Origin: a virus
Reading direction: 5' to 3' (one strand)
IMG/VR virus record: IMGVR_UViG_3300046517_002404
Coordinates: 1-27,038 of that record
DNA: 27,038 bases
The notes under the pieces were generated by a model. It had not been told where the DNA came from and made no database searches. It saw only the letters and a list, made by a program, of their open reading frames with translations. Of the stretch, positions 23,881-27,038 are shown piece by piece (position 1 is the stretch's first letter; the number at the start of each line of letters is the position of its first letter). The position numbers were made by a program, and so were the translations under genes.

Positions 23881-24096
23881 ATGTCGATGAGTCGCGGGGA
23901 CCTGATCGAGTATCTGTGCACGCAGCAGCACGCGGCCCGGTTGGTGAGCCTGGTTTCGTCGGGCCGATCGGTGAACGGCTGCCCGTTCTCGGCGCTCCGG
24001 GATGCCGACAAGGACGCCGACCGGGCCGGCCTGGCGACGGTGCTGGAGGAGTTGGAATCGCTCGGTATGTTGCGCCAGAAAACCCCGGCTGCCTGA
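23881..24096 (+). CDS. Small hypothetical protein, winged-helix-like
   Basis: A 71-residue protein from the ATG at 23881 (a second ATG two codons later is possible). The pattern GDLIEYLCTQQHAARLVSLV followed by VLEELESLGMLRQ resembles a small winged helix, such as MarR-like or replication-accessory folds, but no family is certain. A TAACCT 6 nt ahead of the ATG might allow leaderless expression. The stop lies inside the terminator hairpin. Confidence 0.5.
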   Translation: MSMSRGDLIEYLCTQQHAARLVSLVSSGRSVNGCPFSALRDADKDADRAGLATVLEELESLGMLRQKTPAA

Positions 24097-24113
24097 CGGG
24101 GCAACCGGGGTTT
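24080..24113. terminator. Terminator between convergent genes
   Basis: AAACCCCGG (24080-24088) and CCGGGGTTT (24105-24113) form a 9-bp stem with a 16-nt loop. It lies between the plus-strand gene ending at 24096 and the minus-strand gene ending at 24153, with T/A ends on both strands. Confidence 0.7.
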
Positions 24114-24152
24114 CGGAGCGGCACGCCGTCCCTGACGTGTCCGATGTCGAGC

Positions 24153-24623
24153 CTACTGCGGTGGGTCCTCCACATCGAGACCCAGCATCTCCAGCGCGCG
24201 CATGAGTGCGACCACCCGGACCCGATCGCCCTGGGGAATGGTGGCCGGGTACTTGACCACGGCGAGCAGGTTTGCGATGCGCAGCTCGCGGGCCATCGGC
24301 GCCTCGGGGACGACGTACTCGGGTACCGGCTTCGGCTTCGCGCGGGGCAGCGGGTAGGGCTTGGCGGTCTCCATGAATGCGCGCTGACAGGCGATCTGAA
24401 ACTGGTACTGCGCCTGGAACAGGTCGATGTCGACCTGGCTACCCTCGCGGGCGCTGCGCCGGTTCGCCCATGCGGAGACGGCGCGGTTGAGGTTGGCCTG
24501 GGCCACCTCGACGCCCGAAAATGTGTCGGCCGCGACCTGCGGGAGTAGCGCCCGGCAGTCGGGGCAGATGTCCGGCCGCAGGACGCCGACCGGGTCGGCC
24601 AGGTGCGCACTGTGCAGACTCAT
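24153..24623 (-). CDS. Hypothetical protein with CPDC motif
   Basis: A 156-residue protein from the ATG at 24623, which overlaps the thermonuclease stop (ATGA). An N-terminal ICPDC pair, a helical middle (VEVAQANLNRAVSAWANRR, QAQYQFQIACQRAFMETA), a Pro/Lys linker and a C-terminal helix pair are seen. It is the last gene of the 27026-24153 operon. No family was recognised. Confidence 0.55.
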   Translation of the reverse strand: MSLHSAHLADPVGVLRPDICPDCRALLPQVAADTFSGVEVAQANLNRAVSAWANRRSAREGSQVDIDLFQAQYQFQIACQRAFMETAKPYPLPRAKPKPVPEYVVPEAPMARELRIANLLAVVKYPATIPQGDRVRVVALMRALEMLGLDVEDPPQ

Positions 24624-25375
24624 TCGCAGGCCGCCCAGAGTCCCTCGTGGTCCTGCTGGGCCTGCTGCATCTCGGTCATGTAGTCCGGTGTGCGTTTGAC
24701 CGGGTACTGCTCGTAGACCCATGCGTTGCCGCTGCGGATCTGGTAGTCACCGAAGTCGACGGTGTCGGTTGCGGTGGTGATGTCGCCGGTGTCCAGCGGA
24801 ACCTGCACGTACCGCAGGAGTCGGCCGTGCAGGTCGCGGTAGTCGTCCTTGGCGTCACCCTGCTGGGGGTCGACGGTGAGCCGCACAGTGGTCCCGGTGA
24901 GCAGCGCTCGGGCAGCGTCTTTCGACTGCGGCCCGTAGCACTCGCCGACGATGCCGAGCCCCTTGTTCTCCAACTCGGGGGCGTCGATGCCGAGCGGCCG
25001 GACGGATTCCTTCTCACCCCCGACCACGACGGTGAGGGTGTCGCCGTCGTAGACGCTGACCACCGGCCCGACGAGCGGCGCGAGTGGGTCGGTGGTGAGC
25101 GGCGGTGGGTTCGCCGGCGTGTCGGCCAACGTCACTGGTGACGATTGCGTCGCCTGGGTGACGGGCGATGCGGTGGTGGCCGAGCTCGTGGCCGCGGACG
25201 GCTGAGCCGGCGCAGCCGTCGAAACTCCGGCCGTTGTTGCACTGGTGGTGGTGCTGGTTGTTGCGGTGCCCGGCGAGACGGGCGGCGGCGGGTTCGGCGC
25301 CGTGCAGGCGGCGGTGCCGATGATGACGACGGCACCGGTGAACAGCGTGGCGACGATCGTGCGGGGGCGGTTCAT
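24620..25375 (-). CDS. Secreted thermonuclease-like (SNase) lipoprotein
   Basis: A 251-residue protein. A signal peptide with lipobox GTAAC puts the lipidated cysteine at residue 24, followed by a ~80-residue Thr/Ser/Ala/Pro-rich linker and a C-terminal staphylococcal nuclease domain. Active-site elements are present: YDGDT, VRPLGIDAPE and DLHGRLLRYV, holding the Asp, Arg, Asp/Glu and Arg of the family. Such enzymes cut DNA and RNA outside the membrane with calcium. The ATG at 25375 overlaps the preceding stop. Its role on a mobile element is unknown; DNA scavenging, exclusion or competitor DNA removal are possible. Confidence 0.85.
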   Translation of the reverse strand: MNRPRTIVATLFTGAVVIIGTAACTAPNPPPPVSPGTATTSTTTSATTAGVSTAAPAQPSAATSSATTASPVTQATQSSPVTLADTPANPPPLTTDPLAPLVGPVVSVYDGDTLTVVVGGEKESVRPLGIDAPELENKGLGIVGECYGPQSKDAARALLTGTTVRLTVDPQQGDAKDDYRDLHGRLLRYVQVPLDTGDITTATDTVDFGDYQIRSGNAWVYEQYPVKRTPDYMTEMQQAQQDHEGLWAACE

Positions 25376-25917
25376 GCGTTGCCTTTCGCCTTGCGGTCGA
25401 TGACGTCCTGGGCGGCGCAGAGCAGGGCCGCTGCGTGGAGCAGTCGGTCGGGGTCGTCGTACAGCTCGGTGAAGTGCGCGGGACGCCATGGCCACAAGCC
25501 TGGTCGGTGCATGACCAATGCGCTGGCGGAGTTGGTGAGCGCGACTTCGCCTTCGTGGTCGTCGTGCTCGGGGGTGTAGCCCTTGGCAACCTGGCGACGG
25601 CGGATGGTGGCAGCCCTGGACAAGCTGCCGGTGTCATGCAGGAGGTCGATCTGCATGCCGACGACCTCGTTGATCCGCTGGGTTGCGGTCCGCAGATCGT
25701 CGGTCAACTCGCCCAGTTCACCCTGCGGCCGTCGCCTGACCTGGGCGAGTTCGCGCTCCAGTTTCGTCGTCGCCGTTGCCATCTCCTGGTTGATCCGGTT
25801 CGCGTTGGCGAGTTGGCGCAGGGCCTCGTCACGATCGCGAACCAGTGCGTGAACCAGGCCGCCGACCGCGTCGATGATGGTCGCTGGATTGGCGAAGTCG
25901 ACGGGGTCGTTGGTCAC
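25372..25917 (-). CDS. Hypothetical coiled-coil protein
   Basis: A 181-residue protein. The GTG at 25917 is chosen because it overlaps the upstream stop (GTGA). The first ~110 residues are a long helix with heptad-like spacing (LVRDRDEALRQLANANRIN, TTKLERELAQVRRR) and the C-terminal part has a WPWRPAHF segment and a short Ala-rich helix. It lies between a membrane protein and the thermonuclease. No family was recognised. Confidence 0.55.
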   Translation of the reverse strand: MTNDPVDFANPATIIDAVGGLVHALVRDRDEALRQLANANRINQEMATATTKLERELAQVRRRPQGELGELTDDLRTATQRINEVVGMQIDLLHDTGSLSRAATIRRRQVAKGYTPEHDDHEGEVALTNSASALVMHRPGLWPWRPAHFTELYDDPDRLLHAAALLCAAQDVIDRKAKGNA

Positions 25918-26228
25918 TGGGTGACTCCGGGTCCGCGGTCGAACTGGGCTCGGAGGCGGTCCGCGATCCGCCGCTGCCGGCGGTACCGGACCCTGGCGAC
26001 GGTCGCAGTGACGGACCAGGCGACCAGCGCGATCCACCAGATCAGCAGGAAGATCGCGTCGAGCGCTTTCAGCGGGCTGTAGCCCAGCGCGGCGATGCCG
26101 GCGGCGACGGCGCCCATGCCCAGCAGGATCCACTTGCCTTCGGGACGGCGCCGGGTTTTCGGGTGCATGAACCAGGGATAAAGCGCCGGGAGGAACAAGA
26201 ACACCGTGACGGTGAGGAAGGCTTCCAT
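25914..26228 (-). CDS. Three-helix membrane protein
   Basis: A 104-residue protein from the ATG at 26228, with a GGGAG site 11 nt upstream. Hydrophobic helices at about 3-17, 31-47 and 53-73 precede a basic tail (ARVRYRRQRRIADRLRAQF). The longer upstream reading overlaps the preceding gene. No family was recognised. Confidence 0.6.
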   Translation of the reverse strand: MEAFLTVTVFLFLPALYPWFMHPKTRRRPEGKWILLGMGAVAAGIAALGYSPLKALDAIFLLIWWIALVAWSVTATVARVRYRRQRRIADRLRAQFDRGPGVTQ

Positions 26229-26232
26229 TTCG

Positions 26233-26709
26233 TCAGTTGCTCCCGAACGGCGAGGTGAAAGCCCGGATGCGCGGGCCATCCTGGGCCAGGACGTCGACCA
26301 GGGTGGTGATGACGCGCTGGGTTCGCGCCGGGTTGTTGGCCATCACGATCTCGGCGGCCGAGGTGAAGGCGTTCGCCTCGCTCTGCGTGTCGCCGGTCGC
26401 GAACAGGGCGACCAGGGTGAGGGCCTCGCGCTCGGGTCCGGTGAGGTCGCCGTTGTCCATCGGGATGATGCCCTGCACGCTGCGCCCGGTGCGCTCGTAG
26501 AGTTTCCTGGCCTGGATCGCCGGCCAGGCGGCGGAGCGGGCGAGGCCGAGAATCAGGGTGAACGCATCGTCGGGGGTGGTGGTGAGTTCGGTCAACAGCC
26601 TGCTCGCGGTGTCCATGTCACCGGCACGCCTGGCGATGACGATCCGGAACATCTTGTCGGCCCGGTCTTCGAGTTCGGCGTCGGTGTTGTTGCCGGCATG
26701 GTCGGTCAT
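26233..26709 (-). CDS. Hypothetical helical protein
   Basis: A 158-residue, all-helical soluble protein (DRADKMFRIVIARRAGDMDT, FTLILGLARSAAWPAIQ, EIVMANNPARTQRVITTLVD). The ATG at 26709 overlaps the MerR-like stop (ATGA). It has no signal peptide, membrane helix or recognisable motif. Its place directly after a MerR-like gene suggests joint regulation. Confidence 0.6.
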   Translation of the reverse strand: MTDHAGNNTDAELEDRADKMFRIVIARRAGDMDTASRLLTELTTTPDDAFTLILGLARSAAWPAIQARKLYERTGRSVQGIIPMDNGDLTGPEREALTLVALFATGDTQSEANAFTSAAEIVMANNPARTQRVITTLVDVLAQDGPRIRAFTSPFGSN

Positions 26710-27026
26710 GTGGTGGGTTCCGTTCGGTTGTCGAGTCGGGCGCGGAGGGCGCGATGCAATCTCTGGGTGTCGATCTGGATCTGGACGGGACCGAGTTCGT
26801 ACTCGGGGGACTGGGCGATGACGGCCGCCCTTCGGGGGGTGACGCCGGCCTGGATGAGCGCGGCAATGGCGCCGATCCGGTCGAGCTGGTCGTCATCGAA
26901 GGTGCGGGGCTGACCGGTGCCGGGCTGTGGCCGCGGGTGTTCGACGTACCGCCGGGTGACGATGCGGTCGACCTGCCGGTAACTGAGTCCGGTAGCCCTG
27001 GCGACGTCGTCGGTGGTGTAGGTCAC
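26706..27026 (-). CDS. MerR-like helix-turn-helix regulator
   Basis: A 106-residue protein with an N-terminal MerR-type HTH (MTYTTDDVARATGLSYRQVD, VTRRYVEHP) followed by TFDDDQLDRIGAIAALIQAG and GVTPRRAAVIA, the usual helix layout of MerR N-terminal domains. The C-terminal tail is short, so no effector domain is expected. The GTG at 27026 is the start; the promoter would lie beyond the right edge. It leads the operon ending at 24153. Confidence 0.75.
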   Translation of the reverse strand: MTYTTDDVARATGLSYRQVDRIVTRRYVEHPRPQPGTGQPRTFDDDQLDRIGAIAALIQAGVTPRRAAVIAQSPEYELGPVQIQIDTQRLHRALRARLDNRTEPTT

Positions 27027-27038
27027 CGCCCGGCGTTT

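Noticed and set aside
1-27038. CRISPR array, tRNA or rRNA genes
   Set aside because: No spaced repeat array, cloverleaf-like segment or rRNA-like stretch was seen on reading through the window.

Overview
The window is high-GC DNA of actinobacterial type. The supporting signs are GTG starts, long runs of genes overlapping by ATGA or GTGA, and actinobacterial families: an SCO6880-like secretion protein, a DUF4913 protein, a BldC-like one-domain regulator, and an actinophage-style head protease with a C-terminal scaffold-like segment. The genus cannot be told. No chromosomal housekeeping gene, integrase, replication protein, tRNA or CRISPR array was seen, so the window looks like the interior of a mobile element whose ends lie outside it.

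Layout. (1) 1-10417, minus strand: a phage head and DNA-packaging module. In transcription order it holds a small membrane protein, an Acb2-family anti-CBASS protein, a terminase small subunit candidate, terminase large subunit, MuF-like head protein, four small proteins, portal, a 2H phosphoesterase, and a large head protease/scaffold that runs off the left edge. Four small plus-strand genes (8336-9526), including a holin-like protein and a DUF6527 protein, sit between the two terminase genes. (2) 10580-17148, minus strand: a compact conjugative type IV secretion operon. It holds a two-TM pilin-like protein, VirB8-like, TrbL/VirB6-like, SCO6880-like, a small zinc-site protein, a VirB4/TraE-like ATPase, and a lipoprotein peptidoglycan hydrolase (lysozyme-like plus NlpC/P60). 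(3) 17291-19856, plus strand: a BldC-like regulator, a TraG/VirD4-type coupling protein and an Fn3-DUF4913 protein, ending at a strong two-way terminator. (4) 19948-23254, minus strand: a relaxase, a zinc-site protein and a relaxosome accessory protein, preceded by a probable oriT (23317-23373) with an RP4-like nic core. (5) 23487-24096, plus strand: three small genes. (6) 24153-27026, minus strand: a MerR-like regulator, hypothetical proteins and a secreted thermonuclease lipoprotein.

How they fit. Relaxase, oriT, coupling protein and T4SS form an essentially complete self-transfer set. Terminase, portal, MuF and protease form the front of a capsid-packaging set. Both lie on one contiguous stretch, the phage genes following the T4SS operon on the same strand after only 162 bp. 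The simplest reading is a hybrid element such as a conjugative phage-plasmid or transferable prophage. Whether the capsid part is complete (major capsid protein, tail) cannot be judged because the module continues past position 1. Two candidate cyclic-nucleotide countermeasures (Acb2-like sponge, 2H phosphoesterase) lie within the phage part. The clearest regulatory structure is the 142-bp divergent region 17149-17290, where four direct repeats with a 10-bp period overlap the likely -35 element of the T4SS operon and sit next to the BldC-like gene.
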